Source: Extensimonas perlucida (GTDB lineage: Bacteria > Pseudomonadota > Gammaproteobacteria > Burkholderiales > Burkholderiaceae_C). Taken from it: a stretch of 64,000 nucleotides of DNA. The position numbers and the translations under genes are program-made. Shown piece by piece: positions 32,907-41,997 of this stretch. Location: positions 310,001 through 374,000 of the forward strand of contig NZ_VMYE01000001.1 in assembly GCF_007655255.1 (NCBI RefSeq), given 5' to 3'. The notes under the pieces are model-generated. The model had not been told where the DNA came from and ran no database searches. It was given only the letters and a program-made list of their open reading frames with translations. Position 1 is the first letter of the stretch, and each line of letters begins with the position of its first letter.

Positions 32907-35900
32907 TCATTGCAATTGACGCCAATTGATCGTTGTGGCCGGTTTCGGCAAGTCTTTGACAGTGCGGTTTTTATTGTCGGAGCCTATGCGCACCTTTTTT
33001 CCGGGGGCATTCAAGACGATTTCTTCCGGGCTCGTCGTGGTTCTATTTACGCTGTTGTCGTTGCTTGCGGCAGCATTGAAAATTCCATCACCATTGGCAT
33101 CGAGCAATTGCACGACGGGCTTGAGTCCCTGCTCTATCCCCATCAGAGTCAAAAAGGATTTGGCCGCTGTAGGGCTGGGCGAACACGATTCCGTCGCCAA
33201 ATCCACGCCGCCGCCTGATGCAGGTATGGTGCTTTTGATTTGCAGAACATTGCTTCCGCTGAGAAACTCGGGTGTTTGCAGCAAGCGCTCACCTGTTGCG
33301 GGGAAATCGAAATACCATCCTTTCTTTGCACTGTCGCCACTATAAGCAAAAGCCGTCTGCCCTGTGGTCATGTTCCAAAAACCTTCGCCGGCACTGATGC
33401 CAGCTCCATTGATGCGGGAGCTATTGAAGGTGCGTGCTGTCAAGTTGCTGCGACCTGAGCCAATGGCTGTCGGGGTTGCTGCGTCCGTATCTACTAGCAC
33501 TTTTCCTTTGTTGGTCCCAGTTGCCGTATCGATCTTGTATTTGGTGTTGTCCAGCAAGGCATAAAAAGTTTGTACGGCGGTGTCCGTCCGGTCGGCTTCC
33601 GTCAAATTCTTACCCGTGCCAAAGGCAACCATCATCCCGCCAAGGCCAGGAACGGCGCGGATATTGGGCGCAGCGGTAATCGGTTGGGCAGTGCCGCTGT
33701 AGGTGGCGGTATAAAAGGGCGTACAGGGAGAGGCAGTGCTACCGCAACCGGCACTCGAAAAAGCCACACCCCATTTCGTACGGTCTGAATTTGCAACGTC
33801 GAATTTCCACAGATTGCCCTTCAAATCACCAGCATAGACCACATCGGGCGTGCCGTCGCCGTTCAAATCAACGGGCCTGGGGGTAGAGAGCCCGTTAGCC
33901 ACTGCATTGCCTGCCGTACCTGTTGCAGCAGCGATTTTGACGAGTGAGGGTGAGCCGCCATCCAGGTATTGGATGACCAGCACAGGGTCCTCATTTGTGC
34001 TGTTGTAACCGTTGCCAAATAACACAGCCCAGCGGCCGTCGTTCATGCGGGCAATTTGCGTTGCCATATACGGGTTGAGATCGGCTGTGGTGGGGTCGCC
34101 AAAGATAGAGCCTATGTCGGCATCCGTTCCGTCGGTCTTGTCCATGCGCACTACTGCGGCGGCATTGGCATCGTTGTTGGTGAAATTACTCGAAGGGCCA
34201 TCCGTAGCGCCCGATTTGAGCCCCGGTTTGGTGACGTCGAGCACGAAATAACCTTTGCCACCGGCGCCCAATGTGCCGACCAGCAGAGTGCGCCAATCGG
34301 GGGACGCGTCACTGCCAACGTTGACATCGCCAGTGAAGGGCGAGCCATCGACATAATATTTGTGGTTGTTTTGGTAATCCGTTTGGGTCAATAATTTGAG
34401 GTTCGGGTAAAGCCCTTGCGGGATATAAGCAATTTTCTCGCTGCCATTTTCGGCTGAAAAGCCGTGCAACATGCCGTCATTGCCGCCCACATAAATCATG
34501 GGTAGGCGGTTTTTATTGGTGCTTGCAAAACTGCTGTATCCAGCAAGGGTGTAGCCACTCGCTGGGCGGCCTGTGTACCAAAGGGTCGAATTGACGATGT
34601 CGCCCTCGCGGGAGATGCGGTCTCGCAACGTGCCGCCGTTGGCTATTTCCTGGCTTCGATCGCCGCGCAAAAAATTCAGCCGGTTTTGTCCAACGGTATC
34701 CGAATCGCCAGCCTTCAAAAGGGCTTGCTGCCCACCTGTCGTCGTGCTGAGCTTGCTCCACAAAAATTGCTGCCCACCGCCGTTGTAGGTATAAATCACG
34801 CGCTGGGATACATCACCGAGCGCATCCAAAATGTCGCCCGTGCTTTTTGGCTTACCTGCGCCAGTGACGCCCCACGCGGTGTTGGGGGTAAGGGCGCCGG
34901 TACTTTGGGCGGCTGTATATGAAACGACACCGCCTTTCCAGCCTGTGGCGCTGTATTGCGATTGGTAAACTGTCGTGCCGCTGCTGACGATAGAACTCGA
35001 TGCACTGGCAAACCCTGTAATAGGTGTGCTCGTGTCGGCGACGATGATGTTCAGAATTTCCCGGAAAGCATTGGCGAGTGCATTGGCATCGCGTGCAGGG
35101 TAATATTTCCCTCGGCCATTTAAGGCCATATGCCAAAGTTCAGCCGGGCGATAATCTTCCCCTAGCGAAATTACACTGGGCCATTCCACTTGGTTGTTCA
35201 CGAGTTTGGCGTAGTCACCGGCATAGTTGTTGTCGGTGGTGTTGTCCCATTGTGGATTACCTGGCCAATTTGTTGCGGCGGTACCGAATCCGATGGTATA
35301 GGTAGTCACGTGCTGCCAAGTGGCAGGATCATTTTTGGGATTCCAAAATTCCTGTAGAGTTACGCTGTGCGTGCTATCTGAGCTTATGGTTTCCGTACTC
35401 GATTTTCGAATCAATGGACGAACGCCATTGTCAATGGAAGGCTGAAAATCCTCTGCCCAGCTTTTGAATGCGAAGTCTGCGAGCGTGCTCAAGCTGGTGC
35501 TGCCATAGGTGTCCGCATAAGCCTGGGTTTGATTAGAAGTGGGATCATATGGCGAGCCATCGCCCAGGTTTTGTGAAGTACCGTCTGCGTTGGCTGGTGA
35601 TGTGTGTTGATTGGACTCGGTATTCCATGCGCCATCCGTCATGAAAATATGGTAGGTCCGGCGACATTCGGCGCCCTTATCATAGGTGGAGCTTCTTTGA
35701 CTTGGGTCGTCTGACCATGGGTTGTAATCGCTGCTTTTCGCTGTCTTCATGTAGTTATAGACACTTTGCATCATGGAGTGCGATGGTGTGCCGTTATAAC
35801 CTTTCAAATTATTGACAAAACTCGAGAAGTCTCTTCTGTGGTCACCTGATAAATAACCAAGAGAATTTGTTATTCCAGTAGTGATAGGGGGGGCTCCGGG

Positions 35901-36317
35901 GGCTTTGGTGGTATTCCACATGGATTGCCAACCCAGGCGAATGGAATTGTCAGGGGTTCTTCCTGTGGTAGAGGGAGATGCGGTGGCGTCGCCAAATTGT
36001 GAAATCAACGCGGCTCTGAGAGATGCTAACCTAGATGGATTCGGGTTTTTTGATTTTGGGCGGGGACACCCGGAAGGGGGGCTGCCATAGTCATCATCGG
36101 TTTCTGCTGTGTAACAACCATTGAGATCAAAGCTCATGCTTCCCGAGTTGTCGATCGAAATAATGACATTAGGCGTCGGCTCCTTCACTGCTGACCCCGC
36201 GGGATATTGTGCCAGACTTAAAAAGTCCCCTGCCATGGCCCCATGGTGTATACCCATGCTGCCAATCAGCAAGCTGAGTGCGGTGCGGCGGGTGTGGCGC
36301 GGATGTTTCTTGGACAT
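32907..36317 (-). CDS. pilY1: PilY1-like type IV pilus tip adhesin
   Basis: This 1136-residue secreted protein has a signal peptide (to about residue 30). A von Willebrand A-like N-terminal half follows, with the MIDAS sequence DNSGSM near residue 55, and the C-terminal half has the PilY1 beta-propeller pattern (MIYVGGNDGMLHGF, DLNGDGTPDVVYAGDLKGNLWKF split). Calcium-type DxNxDG loops are seen in DLNGDGTPD and DANGDGIF. PilY1 caps the pilus with minor pilins, promotes extension and often mediates adhesion or surface sensing. ATG at 36317 follows AGGGAG; an upstream TTG is less likely. Base composition is visibly more AT-rich than in neighbouring genes. Confidence 0.92.
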   Translation of the reverse strand: MSKKHPRHTRRTALSLLIGSMGIHHGAMAGDFLSLAQYPAGSAVKEPTPNVIISIDNSGSMSFDLNGCYTAETDDDYGSPPSGCPRPKSKNPNPSRLASLRAALISQFGDATASPSTTGRTPDNSIRLGWQSMWNTTKAPGAPPITTGITNSLGYLSGDHRRDFSSFVNNLKGYNGTPSHSMMQSVYNYMKTAKSSDYNPWSDDPSQRSSTYDKGAECRRTYHIFMTDGAWNTESNQHTSPANADGTSQNLGDGSPYDPTSNQTQAYADTYGSTSLSTLADFAFKSWAEDFQPSIDNGVRPLIRKSSTETISSDSTHSVTLQEFWNPKNDPATWQHVTTYTIGFGTAATNWPGNPQWDNTTDNNYAGDYAKLVNNQVEWPSVISLGEDYRPAELWHMALNGRGKYYPARDANALANAFREILNIIVADTSTPITGFASASSSIVSSGTTVYQSQYSATGWKGGVVSYTAAQSTGALTPNTAWGVTGAGKPKSTGDILDALGDVSQRVIYTYNGGGQQFLWSKLSTTTGGQQALLKAGDSDTVGQNRLNFLRGDRSQEIANGGTLRDRISREGDIVNSTLWYTGRPASGYTLAGYSSFASTNKNRLPMIYVGGNDGMLHGFSAENGSEKIAYIPQGLYPNLKLLTQTDYQNNHKYYVDGSPFTGDVNVGSDASPDWRTLLVGTLGAGGKGYFVLDVTKPGLKSGATDGPSSNFTNNDANAAAVVRMDKTDGTDADIGSIFGDPTTADLNPYMATQIARMNDGRWAVLFGNGYNSTNEDPVLVIQYLDGGSPSLVKIAAATGTAGNAVANGLSTPRPVDLNGDGTPDVVYAGDLKGNLWKFDVANSDRTKWGVAFSSAGCGSTASPCTPFYTATYSGTAQPITAAPNIRAVPGLGGMMVAFGTGKNLTEADRTDTAVQTFYALLDNTKYKIDTATGTNKGKVLVDTDAATPTAIGSGRSNLTARTFNSSRINGAGISAGEGFWNMTTGQTAFAYSGDSAKKGWYFDFPATGERLLQTPEFLSGSNVLQIKSTIPASGGGVDLATESCSPSPTAAKSFLTLMGIEQGLKPVVQLLDANGDGIFNAAASNDNSVNRTTTSPEEIVLNAPGKKVRIGSDNKNRTVKDLPKPATTINWRQLQ

Positions 36318-36342
36318 GGCTTGCTCCCTGAAAGAGAATGGT

Positions 36343-37029
36343 TCATTCACCCGCAATGGCGGGAAAAGCTGCGGTGGTCTGCAAAACCACCTGCGATGCG
36401 GGTTTGAGGCCGCGGGCGATGGCGGTGATGCGGTAGATCAGCTTGGCGTTGACGGCGCCTGCGGAGGTTGCATTGGTGAGCAGACCACCGGTGCCGCTGG
36501 GGTTGTTTTTCATGACTTCTATCCAATACCAGGCGCCGCGTCCTGCGCTCGTGTCAGCCAAAATGGGATTGCCGGTGGTTCCGGCCGTAGCGCCCGTGTA
36601 TTGGCCGTAACGGGCTCCTACATCTGTAGCAACCATGTTGTTGAAGATGGTGGAATCGTTCCAGAAGTCCTGCGCGCCAGTGATTTTTTCGCAAATGGCG
36701 TGCAGACACTTGGTGGTTTGCGACTCCAGGGTGCCATCGATGAAGTTGTCGAAGGCAGCATCGTCGTCAGGCGGGAACAGGGTCTTGGCGTTGTCCACTC
36801 TGGGGTAGGGGCTGGCACCGTTGGTTTGCATCATGATGTCGGTTTTGGCGTCTTCAAGCATAGCCTGCGCGGCTTCGTAGGCGCGTTGGTAGTCGGCGTC
36901 GTTGCCAACGATGAGTTCGTTGAAGATGGCGGTGCGTGAGGCCCACAGTGCCAGCAGCATCGTCAGCAAGACCAGTACGATGATGACGTACAGCGCAATG
37001 CCGCGTTGGTTTTTGCGTGCGTTTTTCAT
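36343..37029 (-). CDS. pilX: Minor pilin PilX-like assembly protein
   Basis: The 228-residue protein has the prepilin site QRG/IALYVIIVLVLLTMLLALWAS, lacking Glu5 of ordinary pilins as is usual in PilX. The conserved FNELIVGNDADYQRAYEAAQAMLEDA after the helix identifies the family. Two Cys (CLHAIC) lie midway. It belongs to the core minor-pilin complex with PilV, PilW and PilY1. The gene is 25 bp before pilY1. Confidence 0.88.
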   Translation of the reverse strand: MKNARKNQRGIALYVIIVLVLLTMLLALWASRTAIFNELIVGNDADYQRAYEAAQAMLEDAKTDIMMQTNGASPYPRVDNAKTLFPPDDDAAFDNFIDGTLESQTTKCLHAICEKITGAQDFWNDSTIFNNMVATDVGARYGQYTGATAGTTGNPILADTSAGRGAWYWIEVMKNNPSGTGGLLTNATSAGAVNAKLIYRITAIARGLKPASQVVLQTTAAFPAIAGE

Positions 37030-37047
37030 GTCGATCGGTCCGCTTGC

Positions 37048-37887
37048 TCAAATGCCCGCAGCCGGCCAGGCTTGGTTGCGGATATAAAAGGTGTTGCGGA
37101 ACACCATGCGCAACTTGTTGCCACGGCTGGCGCTGCTGCCGTCGCATTTGGTGTAGGTGCTGCCTACGGTGTCTATGGCTTCGGTGCCTTCAAGCTCCAG
37201 ACAGACCTCTACGGCATAGACGCTTGGCCAGTCAGTGCTTGTGAGGGCGGTCGCCGATGCGTAACGGAATTGGGGTTGCAAGGTGGCTGCATCCAATGTC
37301 TGCTGTAGATAGGTCACCCGAAAATCCTTCACGCCGCTGATCAAGGGCTGGGCGCTGCCATTGCCGGCGCAGACGAGGTTGCCATTGGCATCGAGCGTGA
37401 ATCGGCTGGTGATGAGTGGGTCACTGGCAATATCGTGCGATTCGCCGAGGCAGTCGCGCATCAAATAGCCATTTGTGGGGGTGGAGCCGCCGGAATACGT
37501 GGGCTCTTGCACGTTTTGGTAGGTGACGGTGAGTTTGTATTCATTGCTGGCTGGCGAGTCCATTCCAGCGACGGACAAAGGAGTACTTGCCGGCAATGAG
37601 AGGAATACGACAACGTCTTTGGCACCCGTCGTAGGATCGATACTCAACCCGCCGGACTGGCGTAATTGTTGGCCGATGACTCGGAAGGCGTAGGCGGCTT
37701 GCTGTTGCAATTGGCTGGAGTCGCTCACGGTGCCGCTGATGCTGCGTGAAACCATGAGCGCACCCACGGCGGCGGCCACGGTCAGCAGGCCAATGGCGAT
37801 ACCCACCATGAGTTCGACCAAAGTGGCGCCCTTTTGCCGCCAGCGTGAGGGCCGGCCGCGGTGAGGGACAAGCAAGGGTGCGGGCAT
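37048..37887 (-). CDS. pilW: Minor pilin PilW-like assembly protein
   Basis: The 279-residue protein has a longer basic leader (to about residue 20) and the site QKG/ATLVELMVGIAIGLL with Glu5. It then has the PilW-type helix AVGALMVSRSISGTVSDSSQLQQQAAYAFRVIGQQLRQSGG, given here in part, and a Cys-containing globular domain. It is a core minor pilin of the priming complex. It is 18 bp from pilX. Confidence 0.88.
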   Translation of the reverse strand: MPAPLLVPHRGRPSRWRQKGATLVELMVGIAIGLLTVAAAVGALMVSRSISGTVSDSSQLQQQAAYAFRVIGQQLRQSGGLSIDPTTGAKDVVVFLSLPASTPLSVAGMDSPASNEYKLTVTYQNVQEPTYSGGSTPTNGYLMRDCLGESHDIASDPLITSRFTLDANGNLVCAGNGSAQPLISGVKDFRVTYLQQTLDAATLQPQFRYASATALTSTDWPSVYAVEVCLELEGTEAIDTVGSTYTKCDGSSASRGNKLRMVFRNTFYIRNQAWPAAGI

Positions 37888-37908
37888 GTTGGGACGATGA
37901 AATAGGGG

Positions 37909-38532
37909 TTACTCAGGGCAATACACCATGCTGGAACTGGCGGCATCGGGCAGGCAGCGTTGCGTGAGGCTGATGTATTGCAGATGGCAAATCTTGCCCG
38001 CCGGGCAGTTGATGGCGGCCCCGCCGGTGCTGGCGGGTGCGAAGACGCTTGTGTATGCACTGTCCGAAGCGCTGTCGCCGCGTTCGTTGGCGCGCCAGGC
38101 GATCATCACGCCGAGTTCTCGCGTGTCGCTGGGAGATATGAAAATGGCGGCGTCACCCAAAGGTAAGGCGGCGCGTACCGAACGAATCCAGCGGTCTTTG
38201 TCATATGCGGCGAGTTGTGCGGGGGCGCATTTGGTACCAGGAAAGCCGGTTGCAATGGAGCAATTGGTCGGAGTGGAAAGTGTGGCGCCCCAACTGGATA
38301 CATAGGCGCTCGCATTGCCGATGGCATCGGGATTGGCCTTGAGGCGTTCGCTCAAGTCTTCAATCAAGCGCACGGCTTGCGCGCGCCGCACGCCCGTCTG
38401 GTTGTCGGTCAGGGTACGCAGCTGTACCCCCAAAATGCCCAAAATACCGAGCGCCATGACGACGATGGCCACCATGGCTTCTATCAGGCTGAAGCCGCGT
38501 TGTAATGGAATGGGACTGTGTTTCAGGCGCAT
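37909..38532 (-). CDS. pilV: Minor pilin PilV-like assembly protein
   Basis: The 207-residue protein carries QRG/FSLIEAMVAIVVMALGILG, the PilV-type start with the following QLRTLTDNQTGVRRAQAV. PilV-like proteins join PilW, PilX and PilY1 at the pilus tip. Cys residues late in the protein (CPAGKICHLQY, CLPDA, YCPE) suggest disulfides. The start overlaps the preceding pseudopilin gene by 10 bp. Confidence 0.88.
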   Translation of the reverse strand: MRLKHSPIPLQRGFSLIEAMVAIVVMALGILGILGVQLRTLTDNQTGVRRAQAVRLIEDLSERLKANPDAIGNASAYVSSWGATLSTPTNCSIATGFPGTKCAPAQLAAYDKDRWIRSVRAALPLGDAAIFISPSDTRELGVMIAWRANERGDSASDSAYTSVFAPASTGGAAINCPAGKICHLQYISLTQRCLPDAASSSMVYCPE

Positions 38533-39110
38533 GGAATGTCCTCTATGACCCGAATGCGGCCGCCAGATGCCATGCAAATGCCGCGCGTGGCTGGGGAGCT
38601 AATGCCTGCGGGATCGGGAGAAAAAGAAAAACCTTTGGCGTTGAGCCCGCTCATCTTGCCGTACCGATCCACCTTGATTTTTGCGCCGCCAGAGTGGTGA
38701 ATGACGTTGACTTTTGCGGGCGTGGAATAGGTTTGCAGGATTTCTTCACCGCTGTTCCATGTGCCGTTGTTGTTGCTGTCATGGAAGACGAACCAGCCGC
38801 AACTCCATTCTTCGTTGGTGGAAGCCAAGCTGCAGCCGTTGGTGTTGTTGGCGTTTTTCTGGATGCCTATGCGGCCACCGCGCTTCACGGCTTCGGAGCG
38901 GGCATAGTAGAGCGTTGACTTCATTGCCTCTACGGCTTGCTGTACGCGCCAGCGTTCAATGAGCGATTGAAAGCCTGGGACAGCCAAGGCCATCAAGAGG
39001 GACAAAATACTGAGCACAGTCAAAAGTTCAATTGCACTCATGCCGGTAACCTTTGCCATTCTTTGCGAAATAGCCATCACTTGATGGGGTATGGCGGTAT
39101 TCATGGGCAT
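38523..39110 (-). CDS. GspH/FimT-type pseudopilin
   Basis: The 195-residue protein has the cleavage segment VTG/MSAIELLTVLSILSLLMALAVPGF with Glu at +5 or so, then the GspH/FimT pattern (WRVQQAVEAMKSTLYYARSEAVKRGGRIGI, CSWGWFVF-like SCGWFVFHDSNNNG). The start at 39110 has GGGGGGAG seven bases upstream; further in-frame ATGs exist. FimT-type pilins assist natural DNA uptake in some species. It is a clear paralogue of the upstream gene and shares a 10-bp overlap with it. Confidence 0.85.
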   Translation of the reverse strand: MPMNTAIPHQVMAISQRMAKVTGMSAIELLTVLSILSLLMALAVPGFQSLIERWRVQQAVEAMKSTLYYARSEAVKRGGRIGIQKNANNTNGCSLASTNEEWSCGWFVFHDSNNNGTWNSGEEILQTYSTPAKVNVIHHSGGAKIKVDRYGKMSGLNAKGFSFSPDPAGISSPATRGICMASGGRIRVIEDIPCA

Positions 39111-39706
39111 GTGCTGCTCCCCCCATCCATGCGTTTGATTTGCCCGCCGGGCTTCACGCATACGGTTTCGGCTGCAGGGTGCGCAGTGCTCGCACCTTGT
39201 GGATAAAGCCGGAATGCGGCGGTTTTGTTGCCGTTGTTGTCAAACTGGCCCCAGCGGTCTATGTGCAAATAACCATTGCTGCTGGTCAGCGTCACTTGCG
39301 TATTGGATGGCACGGAAACCATTTGCAGGCTATCTTCTGCCGGGGTTTGGCCCGAATCTTGGGCTCCGTTGTTGTTGGTGTCGATGAAAACCGTCCAACC
39401 GCAACTCCAATCGGTGGTGGCACTAGCGCAATTGCTTTTGATGGAAACATTCCCGCCGCGTTTGATGGCTTCGGATCGCCCCAGGTACAAGGAGGACTGC
39501 AAACTTTCTGCAGCTTGCCGCACGCGCCATCGCTGCATCAGGGGTGTGAATGCGGGCCCTGCGAGGGCCGCGAGTATGGCGAGTATGGCCACCACGACCA
39601 TGGCTTCGATCAAGGTGATGCCTGCGGCGTTACCCATCAGACGCGATGACGAGCGCGTGCGGCGGGTTTTTTGTGTGCAGACATACGAAGATGCAAGCGA
39701 TTGCAT
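39101..39706 (-). CDS. GspH/FimT-type pseudopilin, paralogue of the next gene
   Basis: The 201-residue protein is the first gene of the pilin operon. It has a long basic leader (about 29 residues), the site AAG/ITLIEAMVVVAILAILAALAG, and the same GspH/FimT domain as the next gene (WRVRQAAESLQSSLYLGRSEAIKRGG, CGWTVFIDTNNNG, HIDRWGQFDNNG). The pair probably arose by tandem duplication. The start at 39706 is the last ATG that keeps the whole leader; the exact start is uncertain. Confidence 0.83.
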   Translation of the reverse strand: MQSLASSYVCTQKTRRTRSSSRLMGNAAGITLIEAMVVVAILAILAALAGPAFTPLMQRWRVRQAAESLQSSLYLGRSEAIKRGGNVSIKSNCASATTDWSCGWTVFIDTNNNGAQDSGQTPAEDSLQMVSVPSNTQVTLTSSNGYLHIDRWGQFDNNGNKTAAFRLYPQGASTAHPAAETVCVKPGGQIKRMDGGSSTCP

Positions 39707-39795
39707 GGGGCGATGGTAATCAATATCCCATGTGCTGCATGTGGCAAGCGACGGATGGCCTGCGCAGGCCGATGAGCGGCGGGAATTATGTGGCG

Positions 39796-40131
39796 CTATC
39801 GCCCGGTGTACCCCAAGCACGCCCCCGCATTCGGCATGCCGCGGCATTCGCGGTACAGGCGGCGGTCGCGCTCGGCGGTGGTTTCTTCGCTGGGGCTGCG
39901 CTGGTGGGTGATGCGCACGCTGTGCTTTTTCTTGCTTGCCGTGCCGGTGTTGCCGGATGTCGTGGCCGTGGTGTCGCTGGATTGGGATTTTTTGCTTGCG
40001 GCGAAGGCCGACGAGGGCAGGGCGCTGAGGCTCACGATAAAACACAAGGCAAAAAGGGCTTTTATCGAGGAGCGGCGTGCGTGAGTTGCTACGTTTGTTG
40101 CATATTTTTGGGCGGTAGTGGGCATGGGCAT
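39796..40131 (-). CDS. Small secreted basic protein of unknown function
   Basis: The 111-residue product has an N-terminal signal peptide (RRSSIKALFALCFIVSLSA, cleavage near AFA/ASKK). A Ser/Thr/Lys-rich stretch follows, then a short C-terminal domain with two Cys (YRECRGMPNAGACLGY). It resembles small periplasmic proteins of Burkholderiales with a C-terminal CxxxPNAGxC-type motif. I cannot assign a function. ATG at 40131 or 40125 would serve. Confidence 0.6.
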   Translation of the reverse strand: MPMPTTAQKYATNVATHARRSSIKALFALCFIVSLSALPSSAFAASKKSQSSDTTATTSGNTGTASKKKHSVRITHQRSPSEETTAERDRRLYRECRGMPNAGACLGYTGR

Positions 40132-40207
40132 TCCAAAAAGACGAGGGTGAAGTGTGAAGGGCAGGCGGTAGGATGGAGGATCATTCCGCTCCATTTCACA
40201 TACTGCC

Positions 40208-41416
40208 ATGCGCCAAGCCGTTTTGAACCTCGAGGAATCCCGTATCCGTGAAGTGGCCAACGCTGGCCTGGGGCGCAGCGACGTGCTGGCGTTCTGGTTT
40301 GGCGAGAGCGACGAGGGCACGCCCGCGGTGGTGCGCCAGGCGGCGGTGGCCTCGATCGAGCGCGGCGAGACTTTTTATTCGCACAACCTCGGTCTGCCCG
40401 AGCTGCGCGCAGCCATTGCCGCCTACATGAGCGATCTGCATCGCGCCGTGGCGCCCGAGCGCGTCGTCGTGACCTCGGGCGGCGTGAATGCGCTGATGCT
40501 GGCCGTGCAGGCGCTCGTCGATGCGGGCGACGAGGTGGTCGCCGTGACGCCCGTGTGGCCCAATCTGACGGCGCAGCCGCAGATCATGGGCGCGCGCCTG
40601 CAGTGCGTGGCGCTGCGCCCGCAGCCGGGTGGGGCGTGGGCGCTCGACCTGGACGCCTTGCTGGCCGCCATCACGCCGCGCACGCGCTTGCTGATCCTCA
40701 ACGCGCCCAACAACCCCACGGGCTGGACTTTGCGCCCCGAGGAGCAGCGCGCGATCCTCGCGCATTGCCGCCGCACGGGCACCTGGATTCTGGCCGACGA
40801 GGTGTACGAGCGCCTGTATTACGCGCCCTCGCCAAAGGCTTGCGCGCCGAGCTTCCTCGACCTGGCCGAGCCCGAAGACCGGCTGGTGGTGGTGCACAGC
40901 TTTTCCAAGAGCTTTTTGATGACGGGCTGGCGCCTGGGCTGGCTGGTGCTGCCGCCCGCGGCGGTGCACCACGTGGGCAAATTGGTGGAGTTCAACACCT
41001 CGTGCACGAGCGTGTTCACGCAGCGCGCGGGCATCGCGGCGCTGCAGCACGCCGACGAGATCACGCCGCGCGTGGTGGCGCACCTGCGCGCGTGCCGCGA
41101 TACCCTGCTGCCCTTGTTGCAGGCGCTACCGGGCGTCGAGGTGGCTACGCCGCTGGGCGGCATGTATGCGTTTTTCCGCCTGCATGGGCAAGGCGACTCC
41201 CTCGCCACGGCCAAGCGCCTGGTCACCGAGGCCGGGCTGGGCCTGGCCCCCGGCAACGCCTTCGGCCCCGAGGGGCAGGGCTGGCTGCGCTGGTGCTTCG
41301 CCTCGCACGATCCTGAGCGTCTGGTGCAGGGGGTGGAGCGGCTGAAGGCTTGGTTGCAGGTGCAAAGTGTGCGCCAGGGAGGATACGTTGGTGATATACA
41401 AAAATGCTCGACCTGA
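40208..41416 (+). CDS. Pyridoxal-phosphate-dependent aminotransferase, class I/II
   Basis: The 402-residue fold-type I enzyme has YSHNLGLPELRAAIAAYM, the cofactor-binding VTSGGVNALM, NAPNNPTGW, ILADEVYERL and the Schiff-base Lys in SFSKSFLMTGWRLGW (about residue 239). The substrate is not evident. The last 15 or so residues (VRQGGYVGDIQKCST) extend past the family's usual end and overlap the brnT start by 13 bp, so the tail may result from arrival of the toxin-antitoxin genes. Confidence 0.9.
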   Translation: MRQAVLNLEESRIREVANAGLGRSDVLAFWFGESDEGTPAVVRQAAVASIERGETFYSHNLGLPELRAAIAAYMSDLHRAVAPERVVVTSGGVNALMLAVQALVDAGDEVVAVTPVWPNLTAQPQIMGARLQCVALRPQPGGAWALDLDALLAAITPRTRLLILNAPNNPTGWTLRPEEQRAILAHCRRTGTWILADEVYERLYYAPSPKACAPSFLDLAEPEDRLVVVHSFSKSFLMTGWRLGWLVLPPAAVHHVGKLVEFNTSCTSVFTQRAGIAALQHADEITPRVVAHLRACRDTLLPLLQALPGVEVATPLGGMYAFFRLHGQGDSLATAKRLVTEAGLGLAPGNAFGPEGQGWLRWCFASHDPERLVQGVERLKAWLQVQSVRQGGYVGDIQKCST

Positions 41417-41703
41417 GCAAGATCACGGGGTTCGACCGGGATGATGGCAATGCCCGAAAGAACGAAAAACATGGCGTATCCATGGCCGAGGCCGAACAGG
41501 TCTTTTTCAGCACGCCTTTGTTGTTCGTGGAAGATGCGGTGCACAGTCTGAACGAGCCGCGTTTTCACGCGCTGGGGAAAACGGACAAAGGAAGGCCGCT
41601 GCACCTCACTTTCACGTTGCGGCATGCTGGCACGCTGATTCGCGTGATTTCCGCGCGAGACATGCATCGGAAAGAGAGGCTCATCTATGCACAAGCCCGC
41701 TAA
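41404..41703 (+). CDS. brnT: BrnT-family toxin (ribonuclease)
   Basis: The 99-residue protein matches BrnT, a RelE-fold ribonuclease toxin: FDRDDGNARKNEKHGVSMAEAEQVFF at the start, then HALGKTDKGRPLHLTFTLR and the C-terminal [16 protein letters not shown], which carries the conserved R-x-M-x-x-x-E segment. The toxin gene precedes its antitoxin, as is usual for brnTA. It overlaps the aminotransferase gene by 13 bp at its start and brnA by 17 bp at its end. Confidence 0.93.
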   Translation: MLDLSKITGFDRDDGNARKNEKHGVSMAEAEQVFFSTPLLFVEDAVHSLNEPRFHALGKTDKGRPLHLTFTLRHAGTLIRVISARDMHRKERLIYAQAR

Positions 41704-41953
41704 ACCTGTTCCCAAGTTTGCTTCCGAAGACGAGGAGCGCGCCTATTGGGAGTCGCATGACTCCACGGATCATGTGGACTGGTCCAAGGCCCAGAGAGTG
41801 ACCTTGCCAAACCTGAAGCCCACGACCAAAACTATCTCATTGCGGCTGCCGCAACACCTGCTGGATTCGCTCAAGGCTGCCGCCAACGCACGGGACGTGC
41901 CCTACCAGTCTTTGATCAAGGTGTGGCTGCAAGAGAAGTTGCAGGAGCATTGA
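41687..41953 (+). CDS. brnA: BrnA-family antitoxin
   Basis: The 88-residue protein has the BrnA pattern. The N-terminal acidic region [23 protein letters not shown] probably binds the toxin, and the C-terminal ribbon-helix-helix-like part [34 protein letters not shown] binds DNA; both are quoted in part. BrnA neutralises BrnT and represses the operon. It overlaps brnT, so translation is coupled. The rpsO promoter follows within 35 bp. Confidence 0.92.
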   Translation: MHKPAKPVPKFASEDEERAYWESHDSTDHVDWSKAQRVTLPNLKPTTKTISLRLPQHLLDSLKAAANARDVPYQSLIKVWLQEKLQEH

Positions 41954-41985
41954 GCGCGGCCGAATGGGCAGAAAAACCGAGCAGC

Positions 41986-41991
41986 TATAAT
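41986..41991 (+). promoter_or_regulatory. Candidate -10 element of the rpsO promoter
   Basis: A perfect TATAAT lies 124 bp before the rpsO ATG, just after brnA. No clear -35 hexamer is present. Confidence 0.4.
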
Positions 41992-41997
41992 CCACAG

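Noticed and set aside
41330-41953. Direct repeats around brnTA like those around higBA
   Set aside because: The similarity of the aminotransferase end (KAWLQVQ) to the brnA end ([11 protein letters not shown]) is short and explained by coding sequence; no true repeat was found.
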